From positions 1 through 24,941 of the IMG/VR virus record IMGVR_UViG_3300030107_006659: 24,941 nt of DNA. One strand, 5' to 3'. How positions within the stretch are numbered: position 1 is the stretch's first letter; each line of letters begins with the position of its first letter. A model generated the notes under the pieces. It was not told where the DNA came from. It was given only the letters and a program-made list of their open reading frames with translations, and made no database searches. Both the position numbers and the translations under genes were made by a program. Origin of the DNA: a virus. This document shows positions 1 through 5,657 of this stretch, piece after piece.

Positions 1-203
1 TAATTCACCCTCAACAAATTTCTAATTTAGTGGAGATTCATAGAGATGAAACATTAGATATAATTTATCAAAGAATAGCACTTGAGATTATGAAACCAGA
101 TTACGCTAGTCAAATATTTGTGATTGATGGTAAGTTATACTATTTATTAAATATGACCAGATATAACGCCTTACCACAAGGTAAGTTTTTTACAGAGAAA
201 TAA
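1..203 (+). CDS. Hypothetical protein, 3' end only
   Basis: An open frame enters from the left edge; the first whole codon is at base 3 and it stops at TAA 201-203, leaving 67 codons including the stop. The visible part ends in ALPQGKFFTEK and has no membrane segment or motif I recognise. It is followed two bases later by another small gene in the same direction, so it is probably the tail of an early-type operon gene. The absence of internal stops over this length and the tight junction with the next gene support it as coding. Function unknown; the start lies outside the window. Confidence 0.6.
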   Translation, partial: IHPQQISNLVEIHRDETLDIIYQRIALEIMKPDYASQIFVIDGKLYYLLNMTRYNALPQGKFFTEK

Positions 204-205
204 AA

Positions 206-331
206 ATGAAATCACCTATACAAGTAATAAAAGATATGGTAAAGAAATATCCTAATGACCAGCAGTTAGGAGATAAAGTTAGATTTTACATTGAATGGCT
301 TTATCAAGAGGAAAAAAGGCAGAATGATTGA
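206..331 (+). CDS. Small hypothetical protein (41 aa)
   Basis: ATG at 206, two bases after the previous stop, reads 41 codons to TGA 329-331. The product starts MKSPIQVIKDMVKKYPNDQQ and is charged, probably helical, with no membrane segment. It overlaps the next gene by 8 bases (ATGATTGA), a junction typical of translationally coupled phage genes. I do not recognise the family. Support comes from the tight packing on both sides rather than from homology. Confidence 0.5.
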   Translation: MKSPIQVIKDMVKKYPNDQQLGDKVRFYIEWLYQEEKRQND

Positions 332-452
332 AACATTTATATTCACTATTATAATGATTGTTCCAACAATTTTTATGTTGAATTATGGACTTAATGATAG
401 GAAAAAATTAAATTGTGATGATAATTGTAAATGTTTTGAAGATGTGGAATAA
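324..452 (+). CDS. Small membrane protein (42 aa)
   Basis: ATG at 324 lies inside the end of the preceding gene, and the frame ends at TAA 450-452, only three bases before the tmRNA. The first 20 or so residues (MIETFIFTIIMIVPTIFML) form one hydrophobic segment, followed by a short charged tail with three cysteines (C at about 32, 36 and 38). It is therefore likely a single-pass inner-membrane peptide with a small cytoplasmic or periplasmic tail. Function unknown. Its stop codon almost touching the tmRNA suggests that the tmRNA is cut out of a longer transcript that includes these genes. Confidence 0.5.
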   Translation: MIETFIFTIIMIVPTIFMLNYGLNDRKKLNCDDNCKCFEDVE

Positions 453-455
453 TAT

Positions 456-876
456 GGGGCTGAAATGGTATCGACAGGTGTTATTTGACAATTGAGTGCA
501 GCAGAGTTTGAGTAGACTCTTAAATAAAACTCACCAAACTCAAATGGCGATAATTCGCTAGAAGGGTTGGACATTGATTGGCATTTAGCTGCGTATGATA
601 TACCAGCTTTACCAATCGGTAATGACCAACCATCTTACGGCGTTTACGCTTCGTAAGATACTGAGTTGTCTAACACTCGGTCATAAAATAAGTTAGACAA
701 ACTCACTTTAGCCAGAGGGAAGTTAGTGATTAAAGAAACTGCCAGTTGACAACTCTGAACAAAGTTGTTATTGGGTTGTAAGTGACTTCGTATAGTATTA
801 GTAGGAACTTAACTAAGCTGTAAACGACTCATTGAAAAAGACAGACTGGACGCGGGTTCGACTCCCGCCAGCTCCA
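456..876 (+). ncRNA. ssrA: One-piece tmRNA (transfer-messenger RNA)
   Basis: Both ends of a tRNA-like domain are clear. The 5' acceptor strand GGGGCTG (456-462) pairs with CAGCTCC (869-875), including the G3-U70 alanine identity pair, with discriminator A876 and no encoded CCA. The D-like segment GGTATCGACAGG follows, and the T arm is GCGGG/TTCGACT/CCCGC (852-868). Between them lie a pseudoknot-like PK1 region (about 505-540), a tag frame starting at about 546, a 16-bp H5-like stem (565-581 with 612-631), and a 12-bp stem 663-674/692-704 in the later pseudoknot region. tmRNA frees stalled ribosomes by acting first as tRNA-Ala and then as mRNA for a tag. Length 421 nt, longer than E. coli's 363. 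It starts 3 nt after a stop codon and no separate promoter is visible, so RNase processing from a longer transcript is likely. Confidence 0.93.
546..656 (+). other. Putative tmRNA tag reading frame (36 codons)
   Basis: After the PK1-like region the frame GGC GAT AAT begins about where a resume codon is expected. Bacteroidetes tmRNAs also resume on glycine GGC (tag GETNYALAA). The frame gives GDNSLEGLD..., then HLAA at codons 13-16 (582-593) exactly in the loop of the H5-like stem. The next codon is TAT rather than a stop, and the frame continues to ...PSYGVYAS with TAA at 654-656. The alternative frame starting GCG (547) gives only four codons before TAG. The choice of resume codon is an inference from position and comparison. 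Confidence 0.5.
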
Positions 877-893
877 CAAAAAAGTGCTTGAAA

Positions 894-929
894 GTGCTTG
901 ACATATATACATTTTCTTTCGTATATTTG
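894..929 (+). promoter_or_regulatory. Early-type promoter, copy 1
   Basis: GTGCTTGAC at 894-902 (TTGACA at 898-903) is followed by TATATTTG at 922-929. TTG to TAnnTTTG spacing is 21, the exact form of the Bacteroidetes/Flavobacterium promoter; read as sigma70 it is TTGACA-18-TATATT. It lies 22 bases before the start codon at 952. The -35 region is preceded by a tandem copy of the same ten bases (AAAGTGCTTG at 881-890 and 891-900). Confidence 0.75.
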
Positions 930-951
930 GGGGTAACAAAAGGAAAAGAAA

Positions 952-1125
952 ATGAAATCTAAACAACTTAAAAACGGCCTTTGGAAAGACAAAGTTGTTT
1001 TCTTCAATGGTTTTCAAGCCAAAGCCGTTGATTTGCAACTAAAAGATTTGGGACTCAAGTTTAAACTTCAGTTTCTCAATGGTAAAACTAAATGGGTAGA
1101 CTTTAACCTTGTAGTGTGGGATTAA
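952..1125 (+). CDS. Small hypothetical protein (57 aa)
   Basis: ATG 952 follows an AAAAGGAAAAGAA ribosome-binding region and promoter copy 1, and the frame ends at TAA 1123-1125, one base before the phosphatase-like gene. The product begins MKSKQLKNGLWKDKVVFFNG and ends WVDFNLVVWD; it is basic with alternating hydrophobic residues, so probably a small beta-rich fold. It has no membrane segment or cysteine. It is the first gene of the promoter-1 transcript and is probably co-translated with its neighbour. Not recognised; coding status rests on the promoter, ribosome site and adjacency. Confidence 0.65.
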   Translation: MKSKQLKNGLWKDKVVFFNGFQAKAVDLQLKDLGLKFKLQFLNGKTKWVDFNLVVWD

Positions 1126-1126
1126 A

Positions 1127-1636
1127 ATGAATAAGAAAACGGTTATATTTGACTTGGATGGAACTCTCGCTAATATCGATGTTAGGAGAGATAAGTCCCT
1201 TAAACCCAATGGTAAGTTGGATTGGGAAATCTTTGCTGCTCCCCTTTCAATCTTAAATTGGGATGAACCTAATCTACCAGTTATCAAAATGGCTCAGATG
1301 TTTAATGATTACGGTTACAAGGTAGTTATATTTAGTGGTAGAAACGATAGAGGTTTTGTAGCTACTAAACATTGGTTAACAGAACACGATGTGCCATATG
1401 ACCTTTTGGTTATGAGACCTGATAAATTCAAAGCTAACTCGTGGCCGATTGCTGATGGTAATCCAGCCACACCTGATATGAGATATATGCCAGATGAAAT
1501 TCTCAAGAAGAAGATGTTGGATACTTTCGTAGATATTAATGATGTCTTTCTTGTTGTAGATGATAGGGATAAGGTTGTGAAGATGTGGAGAGATTTAGGA
1601 TTAAACACTTTTCAGGTTGCACCAGGAAATTTCTAA
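1127..1636 (+). CDS. HAD-family polynucleotide 3'-phosphatase-like protein
   Basis: The 169 residues match the shape of the C-terminal phosphatase domain of T4 polynucleotide kinase/phosphatase (PseT) without the kinase half. HAD motif I is FDLDGTL with nucleophile D9 and D11; motif II is FSGRND with S70 and R72; lysines 127-129 fit motif III; motif IV is VVDDRDKVVKMW with D145 and D146. The end, QVAPGNF, resembles the T4 enzyme's QVASGDF as I recall it. Such domains remove 3' phosphates from RNA or DNA ends using Mg2+, and in T4 the activity helps repair host-cut tRNAs. Here it sits between the tmRNA and tRNA-Ala in the promoter-1 operon, consistent with RNA-end repair, but no kinase or RNA ligase is visible in the window. 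Substrate is therefore uncertain; a nucleotidase role is possible. Confidence 0.78.
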   Translation: MNKKTVIFDLDGTLANIDVRRDKSLKPNGKLDWEIFAAPLSILNWDEPNLPVIKMAQMFNDYGYKVVIFSGRNDRGFVATKHWLTEHDVPYDLLVMRPDKFKANSWPIADGNPATPDMRYMPDEILKKKMLDTFVDINDVFLVVDDRDKVVKMWRDLGLNTFQVAPGNF

Positions 1637-1652
1637 TAACAAAGGATAAAAA

Positions 1653-1877
1653 ATGAAAATAAAAATAGAAAAAAATATGTTAGAAGATGGTTCTATTGTT
1701 ACAACAGAAGAGCTAGTTTTTGACATACCTCAAAAGATAATAGACGAGTTAGATTGGGAAGATGGCACAGTTTTAGAATGGGAAAGAGATGATGTAGGTA
1801 AAGTGGTGTTACGAAATATTGATGGTCTAGCATTATGTGAGGAAAATGAAAAACAAGAATTTGATTATACTGGCTAA
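1653..1877 (+). CDS. Small acidic hypothetical protein (74 aa)
   Basis: ATG 1653 follows AAAGGATAAAAA, a good ribosome site, 16 bases after the phosphatase-like gene. The product contains FDIPQKIIDELDWEDGTVLEW at residues 23-43, a pattern resembling the IP..hh..LgW..Gd.l.w core of AbrB/MazE-type swapped-hairpin domains and of small phage proteins with that look. The C-terminal third is acidic. DNA-binding or antitoxin-like activity would be a guess; I see only the short pattern. It is the last gene before tRNA-Ala, and the tRNA is likely cut from the same transcript. Confidence 0.65.
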   Translation: MKIKIEKNMLEDGSIVTTEELVFDIPQKIIDELDWEDGTVLEWERDDVGKVVLRNIDGLALCEENEKQEFDYTG

Positions 1878-1890
1878 TAAATAATTATAT

Positions 1891-1963
1891 GGGGCTGTAG
1901 CTCAGTTGGGAGAGCGCCGCACTTGCACTGCGGAGGTCGCAGGTTCGATTCCTGTCAGCTCCA
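1891..1963 (+). tRNA. tRNA-Ala (anticodon UGC)
   Basis: A full cloverleaf can be drawn: acceptor GGGGCTG (1891-1897) with CAGCTCC (1956-1962) and discriminator A1963; D arm GCTC/GAGC; anticodon stem CCGCA/TGCGG with loop CTTGCAC giving anticodon TGC at 1924-1926; T arm GCAGG/TTCGATT/CCTGT. The G3-U70 alanine identity pair is present. CCA is not encoded (ACTT follows), so it must be added after transcription. The acceptor stem is identical over all seven pairs to that of the tmRNA about 1 kb upstream. Confidence 0.96.
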
Positions 1964-1988
1964 CTTTTTTATAAATTAATGCAAAAAA

Positions 1989-2024
1989 GTGCTTGACATA
2001 TACCGCATTTTGTGATTAGCTTTA
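1989..2024 (+). promoter_or_regulatory. Early-type promoter, copy 2
   Basis: GTGCTTGACATATA at 1989-2002 matches copy 1, and TAGCTTTA lies at 2017-2024, 21 bases after the TTG. TAGCTT is a poor sigma70 -10 but fits TAnnTTTG with one mismatch. The block TAGCTTTAGGTGT is identical in copy 3. It lies 24 bases before the start at 2049 and directly after tRNA-Ala. Confidence 0.65.
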
Positions 2025-2048
2025 GGTGTTAAAAAAAGGAAAAAAATA

Positions 2049-2420
2049 ATGGCTTTCATGAATCAAGAAAAGAAAAAGAAACTTGCTCCCAAGATTAAAG
2101 AAATCTTGAAGAAGCATAATATGAAAGGCTCACTCTCTGTTAATAACTATTCAACTTTGAGGCTGACTCTTCAATCAGGTCCTATTGATTTTAAGTATGT
2201 CAGTAAAGATGGTGATACTATCAGAAACATAAATGAGTTTTGGTACAAAGATCACTTCAAAGATAATGCTAAGGCTCTTGCCTTCTTGAGTGAAGTGATA
2301 CCAGCGATGAACAATGGAAACCACGACAACTCTGATATTATGACAGATTACTTTGATGTAGGTTGGTATGTTGATGTTAATCTTGGAAAGTGGGATAAAC
2401 CTTACATTGTAAATAATTAA
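2049..2420 (+). CDS. Conserved phage hypothetical protein (123 aa)
   Basis: ATG 2049 follows an A-rich leader with AAAAAAAGGA, downstream of promoter copy 2. The 123-residue product starts with a lysine-rich helix (EKKKKLAPKIKEILKKH), then a beta-rich core, and ends with NGNHDNSDIMTDYF, then DVGWYVDVNLGKWDKPYI. I recall closely similar small proteins, with the NHDNSDI and GWYVD...G.WDKPY blocks, in many unrelated phages and plasmids, without assigned function. It has no membrane segment and no cysteines, so is probably cytoplasmic. It is transcribed alone or with the next genes, since copy 3 of the promoter follows at once. Confidence 0.75.
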   Translation: MAFMNQEKKKKLAPKIKEILKKHNMKGSLSVNNYSTLRLTLQSGPIDFKYVSKDGDTIRNINEFWYKDHFKDNAKALAFLSEVIPAMNNGNHDNSDIMTDYFDVGWYVDVNLGKWDKPYIVNN

Positions 2421-2425
2421 AAATA

Positions 2426-2460
2426 ATGCTTGACTTTATCAGCATTTATCAGTAGCTTTA
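2426..2460 (+). promoter_or_regulatory. Early-type promoter, copy 3
   Basis: ATGCTTGAC at 2426-2434 followed by TAGCTTTA at 2453-2460 (20 bases after the TTG); TAGCTTTAGGTGT is shared exactly with copy 2. It begins 5 bases after the preceding stop codon and ends 23 bases before the start at 2484. Confidence 0.65.
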
Positions 2461-2483
2461 GGTGTAATTAAAAAGGAGAAAAA

Positions 2484-2696
2484 ATGAATTTCACACCAAT
2501 AGAAAATCCAGAACCAATCATCATCAACGGCGTTGAGATAACACCTGACGAAGGTTACTTAGTTGAAAATTTTATGATTGACCAAGATGAGGAAACAAGT
2601 AATTATCTTTCTGATGGTGTTTCTATGTGGCCTGTCTTAGACGATGCTGAAGTAGATTACTTAGAAATGAAAGCTGAGTTGTCTTATGGAATATAA
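2484..2696 (+). CDS. Small acidic hypothetical protein (70 aa)
   Basis: ATG 2484 is preceded by AAAAAGGAGAAAAA, the strongest Shine-Dalgarno in this region, and by promoter copy 3. The product (MNFTPIENPEPIIINGVEIT...) is strongly acidic and without cysteines or membrane segments. Its last 11 bases overlap the next gene, indicating coupled translation. I do not recognise a family. Confidence 0.65.
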   Translation: MNFTPIENPEPIIINGVEITPDEGYLVENFMIDQDEETSNYLSDGVSMWPVLDDAEVDYLEMKAELSYGI

Positions 2697-3039
2697 AGAT
2701 GCTTTAGATAACTTACTTGAGGGTATTAAATTAGATTATTATAATTGGACTAAACCATCAAGGGTAGAAGGTAATTTATTAAAAATCAAGTTAGAAAGCA
2801 TCGATAGATTTAACGAGAGTCTTAATATAAAGGTTGGTAGTAAATTTGATAAGGTTATTGAAAAAAATAGGGTTTGGGGTTTCATCGCTAAAACTGATGG
2901 AGTTCACAAAGGAATACCACATAAGAAAGGTGATGTCTTCAAAGCTGCTGGTTGGAGAGCTCCAGCAAAGTGGGCTAGAGGTTCTATCTTTGACACTAAT
3001 AGTAATTGGTATTCTTGGACAGGTCCAAATTATTTATAA
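2686..3039 (+). CDS. Hypothetical protein (117 aa)
   Basis: The ATG at 2686 lies inside the previous gene (11-base overlap). The N-terminal half is a charged helical segment. The C-terminal half contains VWGFIAKTDGVHKGIPHKKG (residues about 63-82), then FKAAGWRAPAKWARGSIFD, a Gly/Arg/Trp-rich block of a kind I have seen in small phage proteins of unknown role; such blocks can bind nucleic acid or protein, but nothing here proves it. Net basic and without a membrane segment. The next promoter starts 4 bases after its stop. Confidence 0.65.
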   Translation: MEYKDALDNLLEGIKLDYYNWTKPSRVEGNLLKIKLESIDRFNESLNIKVGSKFDKVIEKNRVWGFIAKTDGVHKGIPHKKGDVFKAAGWRAPAKWARGSIFDTNSNWYSWTGPNYL

Positions 3040-3042
3040 AAA

Positions 3043-3078
3043 GTGCTTGACACATATACTAATTCTATAGTATATTCG
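3043..3078 (+). promoter_or_regulatory. Early-type promoter, copy 4
   Basis: GTGCTTGACACATATAC (3043-3059) followed by TATATTCG (3071-3078), 21 bases after the TTG. It overlaps an in-frame upstream ATG of the next gene, which argues that the real start is the downstream ATG at 3100, 22 bases after the box, as with the other copies. Confidence 0.7.
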
Positions 3079-3099
3079 CATATGAAGAAAAGGAAAAAT

Positions 3100-3426
3100 A
3101 TGAAAAACTTAAATGGTTATTGGGTAAATAAGAGGAGTGGTACTATCCATCATGTCACTCAAGATACTGATTGGAGTGGTAATCCTACTCTATGGGCTAC
3201 TAGCCGTAATCTTAGGTGGGAAAGAGATTATCACTTCAGAGGTGATGCTGTTCAGAGGTTTCAAAAGAACTATGAGTTTATTTGTAAAAATCCAACTACT
3301 GAGTTTTGGACTAATGTGTTGTCTAACATACAACTAAAGGATGAGTATAGTTGGGGTAGAAAAACCAATGGTAGACTTGGTATTACAAAGGAAGAATTTT
3401 TTAACAAAGTAAAAGGAGAAGCATAA
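3100..3426 (+). CDS. Hypothetical protein (108 aa)
   Basis: The frame is open from 3043, but promoter copy 4 covers 3043-3078 and would place the transcript start near 3083. The ATG at 3100, preceded by AAAAGGAAAAAT, is therefore chosen; an ATG at 3082 is the alternative. The 108-residue product starts MKNLNGYWVNKRSGTIHHVT and is basic and rich in aromatic residues (about six Trp), with no cysteine pair or membrane segment. It ends on AAAGGAGAAGCATAA, which supplies the ribosome site for the next gene at 3427. Function unknown. Confidence 0.65.
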   Translation: MKNLNGYWVNKRSGTIHHVTQDTDWSGNPTLWATSRNLRWERDYHFRGDAVQRFQKNYEFICKNPTTEFWTNVLSNIQLKDEYSWGRKTNGRLGITKEEFFNKVKGEA

Positions 3427-3714
3427 ATGACTTATGTTTTTGAATATGTTGTCGGTAGTGACAATGTTAAAGTGGAGTATTGTTTTAGCAGTATTTCAGA
3501 TTCAATCAAAGTGGTTGATATGTGGGTTAATGGTAAATTTCATAGGACTAATTGGATGAGTCCAGAAGGTAACAAGGCGTTGATGGCTAGGTTGGAAGCA
3601 GACTATAAAAGTAGAGTTGATGTAGATTCTTTTATTGACGACATCACAAAGGCGTCTTATGAGTCTGAGATGGATTTGGATAGAGATACACCAGAATGGT
3701 TAGGTCATTCATAA
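3427..3714 (+). CDS. Hypothetical protein (95 aa)
   Basis: ATG 3427 directly follows the previous TAA, with AAAGGAG inside the end of that gene as ribosome site. The product starts with a beta-rich stretch (TYVFEYVVGSDNVKVEYCF), continues with VVDMWVNGKFHRTNW, and ends in an acidic helix. No motif I recognise. It is part of the promoter-4 transcript that continues into the membrane protein gene one base after its stop. Confidence 0.6.
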   Translation: MTYVFEYVVGSDNVKVEYCFSSISDSIKVVDMWVNGKFHRTNWMSPEGNKALMARLEADYKSRVDVDSFIDDITKASYESEMDLDRDTPEWLGHS

Positions 3715-3715
3715 A

Positions 3716-4207
3716 ATGAATTATAGGAACTTTACAATATTATCATTAATGGTGTTGGCAGTAATAACTAGATTACTGCCACACCCACCGAATGTAGCTC
3801 CTATAACTGCTATAGCATTGTTTGGTGGTTGTTACATTAAGGATAAAAACTTAGCATATGTTTTACCTTTACTCTGTATGTTTTTTACTGATTTGTTTTT
3901 GGGGTTTCATATCATAATGCCATTTGTGTATATGTCTTTTATGATTATCTCTTACATCGGTATCATTTCAAAAAAAATTACCAATAAAATTATATTAAGT
4001 AGTTCATTGTTATTCTTTTTGATTACTAACTTCGGAGTTTGGTTTTTTGGTTATCCGAATACATTTGCTGGTTTGATAAGTTGTTATACTTTAGCTTTAC
4101 CATTTTTTATTAATACAATAATTGGAGATTTATTTTTCTCTCATGCTTTAGGTTATGCTTTTAGTAAGTTAGAAGAAAAATATCCAATCTTAACACAAGG
4201 TGTTTAA
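3716..4207 (+). CDS. Polytopic membrane protein, DUF6580/ECF S-component-like
   Basis: A 163-residue integral membrane protein with about five or six hydrophobic segments (roughly 6-18, 28-42, 47-63, 66-85, 93-111 and 117-143). The conserved-looking block RLLPHPPNVAPITAIALFGG at residues 19-38, followed by PLLCMFFTDLFLG at 51-63 and the late FFINTIIGDLFFS, matches my recollection of the DUF6580 family, bacterial membrane proteins related in shape to the substrate-binding S components of ECF vitamin transporters. If so it may bind a small cofactor in the host inner membrane. It is unusual in a phage, has no energising ATPase or T component nearby, and starts one base after a small early gene. 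Substrate unknown; family assignment is from memory of the motif. Confidence 0.65.
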   Translation: MNYRNFTILSLMVLAVITRLLPHPPNVAPITAIALFGGCYIKDKNLAYVLPLLCMFFTDLFLGFHIIMPFVYMSFMIISYIGIISKKITNKIILSSSLLFFLITNFGVWFFGYPNTFAGLISCYTLALPFFINTIIGDLFFSHALGYAFSKLEEKYPILTQGV

Positions 4208-4438
4208 ATGAATTACAAACAAATATTAAATCAATTAACTATTATAGAGTGTCAGTTAGATGACGCTATGAATACTCTACCAGAATATAATGCCAATGTA
4301 GATTCACAAGGTTATATAGATGGAGCAAGATGTGATTTATATTATCTCAAAGAAGAAGTTGAAAAAGCCATCGTGGATGAGGATGTTACACTTGATGAAG
4401 TTATGAATACATCACCAACATTAGCCAAAGGACTTTAA
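4208..4438 (+). CDS. Small acidic hypothetical protein (76 aa)
   Basis: ATG 4208 abuts the previous TAA, and the stop overlaps the next start (TAATG at 4436-4440). The product (MNYKQILNQLTIIECQLDDA...) looks helical and acidic, with two or three amphipathic helices that could form a small bundle. It has no known motif. Position between a membrane protein and a zinc-ribbon protein gives no functional clue beyond co-transcription. Confidence 0.6.
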   Translation: MNYKQILNQLTIIECQLDDAMNTLPEYNANVDSQGYIDGARCDLYYLKEEVEKAIVDEDVTLDEVMNTSPTLAKGL

Positions 4439-4992
4439 TGAGTCTATTGGAAACTGATATGGTCTGTACAAAATGTTCAGCTGAGTTGGATTCTAAGCGA
4501 GTCCAACTTGGTTTGTTCACTTGTATTGATTGTTCCGATACAAAAAAATATGCTGCTCATCTTGTTTACCCACACAAAACAGGTGCGTTTATCCAACCTG
4601 TCCAAGAAGATACTAAAAGGAATATTCAGAAATTAGACCGAAGGTCTGCTAATGGTAGACGAACTGCTAAAGGTATCTTTGCGGATAATAGCTGGGATAG
4701 GTGGTTAGAATCATATTACGATAATATATATAATCCAAAACCAGCGAAAAAATCTTTAAAAAAAATCTCTCACAAATTCTCTCATATGAATAACGAAACA
4801 CTCTACCAAAAAGTTGTCAAGGAATACATTGAATTAGGTTATCCTCGGGCAATAGAAAAAATAAATAAACTTTACTCCGAGGATAAAATATCTTTAGTAC
4901 AAAAAGGTAAGATGATGGATAACCTATCTAAGTTACAAATGATGACATCTAAAGAAAAAAAGTTTTTTAAAAAAATAAATAAGAAATCTTAA
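4438..4992 (+). CDS. Zinc-ribbon hypothetical protein (184 aa)
   Basis: Near the N terminus are two CxxC pairs, C10/C13 (CTKC) and C29/C32 (CIDC), spaced like a four-cysteine zinc ribbon. A middle block (KYAAHLVYPHKTGAFIQPVQ, residues 37-56) is followed by an Arg/Lys-rich segment and a long lysine-rich helical tail (residues about 100-184). The general layout, zinc ribbon plus basic tail, suggests nucleic-acid or RNA polymerase contact, but this is inference. The start overlaps the preceding stop (TAATG). Its stop lies in the 5' arm of a long hairpin (4991-5049), which probably ends or processes this transcript. Confidence 0.7.
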   Translation: MSLLETDMVCTKCSAELDSKRVQLGLFTCIDCSDTKKYAAHLVYPHKTGAFIQPVQEDTKRNIQKLDRRSANGRRTAKGIFADNSWDRWLESYYDNIYNPKPAKKSLKKISHKFSHMNNETLYQKVVKEYIELGYPRAIEKINKLYSEDKISLVQKGKMMDNLSKLQMMTSKEKKFFKKINKKS

Positions 4993-5049
4993 GGTGGCGT
5001 TAATTTTTAGTCCTCACTTATATTACGACTTAAAAAACAGCGTCACCTT
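4991..5049 (+). terminator. Long two-part hairpin, possible terminator or processing site
   Basis: AAGGTGGCG (4991-4999) pairs with CGTCACCTT (5041-5049) with one G-U, and inside it TTTTTAGTC (5004-5012) pairs with GACTTAAAAA (5027-5036) with one bulged T, leaving a 14-nt loop. It starts on the stop codon of the zinc-ribbon gene. No classic T-run follows (ATATATTTA), so it may be an mRNA-stabilising or processing stem rather than an intrinsic terminator. Confidence 0.5.
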
Positions 5050-5081
5050 ATATATTTATATTAAAGAAAGGAATAAATACT

Positions 5082-5657
5082 ATGTCAACAAATAGACTAT
5101 CATTTTTACTTGGTGTATTAACAACATCATTAGCCGTGATGTTGTTTAAGGAATATCAAGGAAAGCCAGAAGTTGTTAGAACTAAAACTGAAACTATTGT
5201 TCGTATGGTTGATGTACCACGAGTATCTGAAAATTACGATGTTCAGGTAGAAGAAATAAAATCTTCTTTAAACAAATCTAAACTTAAACACATACTTATT
5301 TATATAGAAGCTCTCTGTTGGGAGTATGGGGTTGATTATGAAATGGTTAAAGCAGTTATACAAACCGAATCAAGTTGGAATCATAAAGCTATATCTGAGG
5401 TTGGTGCTATTGGTTTAATGCAAGTATTACCATCTACAGCAAAGTCTGAATTTAAAACACCAAAAAAAGACCTTTTTGATCCTTATGTGAATGTAACTGT
5501 TGGTATTAAATATCTGTCAAAACTAAATCAAGACTTTGATGATGTGGATGCCATGTTAACAGCATATAGTCACGGTCCTACTGTAACAAAAAAATATTCT
5601 AATAATTATATTAGTAACAACTTTTATGTTAAGAGGGTTCAAAATAATCTAAAATGA
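5082..5657 (+). CDS. Membrane-anchored lytic transglycosylase (SLT domain)
   Basis: The 191-residue product has an N-terminal hydrophobic segment (about residues 7-22, no clear cleavage site), a linker to about 70, then a soluble lytic transglycosylase domain. YGVDYEMVKAVIQTESSWN (82-100) holds catalytic Glu96; GAIGLMQVLPSTA (108-120) is the signature block; AYSHGP (161-166) replaces the usual AYNAGP. These enzymes cleave the MurNAc-GlcNAc bond in peptidoglycan, here from the membrane or periplasmic side. It could act in lysis or, less likely given its anchor and position away from the tail genes, in virion entry. It overlaps the Popeye-like gene by ATGA (5654-5657), so the two are translationally coupled. 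Start chosen for the AAAGGA upstream. Confidence 0.88.
   Translation: MSTNRLSFLLGVLTTSLAVMLFKEYQGKPEVVRTKTETIVRMVDVPRVSENYDVQVEEIKSSLNKSKLKHILIYIEALCWEYGVDYEMVKAVIQTESSWNHKAISEVGAIGLMQVLPSTAKSEFKTPKKDLFDPYVNVTVGIKYLSKLNQDFDDVDAMLTAYSHGPTVTKKYSNNYISNNFYVKRVQNNLK

Noticed and set aside
547-561. tmRNA tag starting at GCG (AIIR then TAG)
   Set aside because: Alanine resume codons are common, but this gives only four residues, ends before the H5 stem, and lacks any degron-like end. The GGC frame fits position and Bacteroidetes usage better.
829-1038. Minus-strand open frames over the tmRNA 3' end and the 952 gene
   Set aside because: They lie across the tRNA-like domain and a + strand promoter/gene; the Gly-Ser-Arg-rich peptide comes from reading the T arm backwards. 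No ribosome site and no minus-strand neighbour genes.
3043-3099. Upstream start for the 3100-3426 gene (MLDTYTNS...)
   Set aside because: The ATG at 3043 region overlaps promoter copy 4 and precedes the expected transcript start, so it could not be translated from that promoter.
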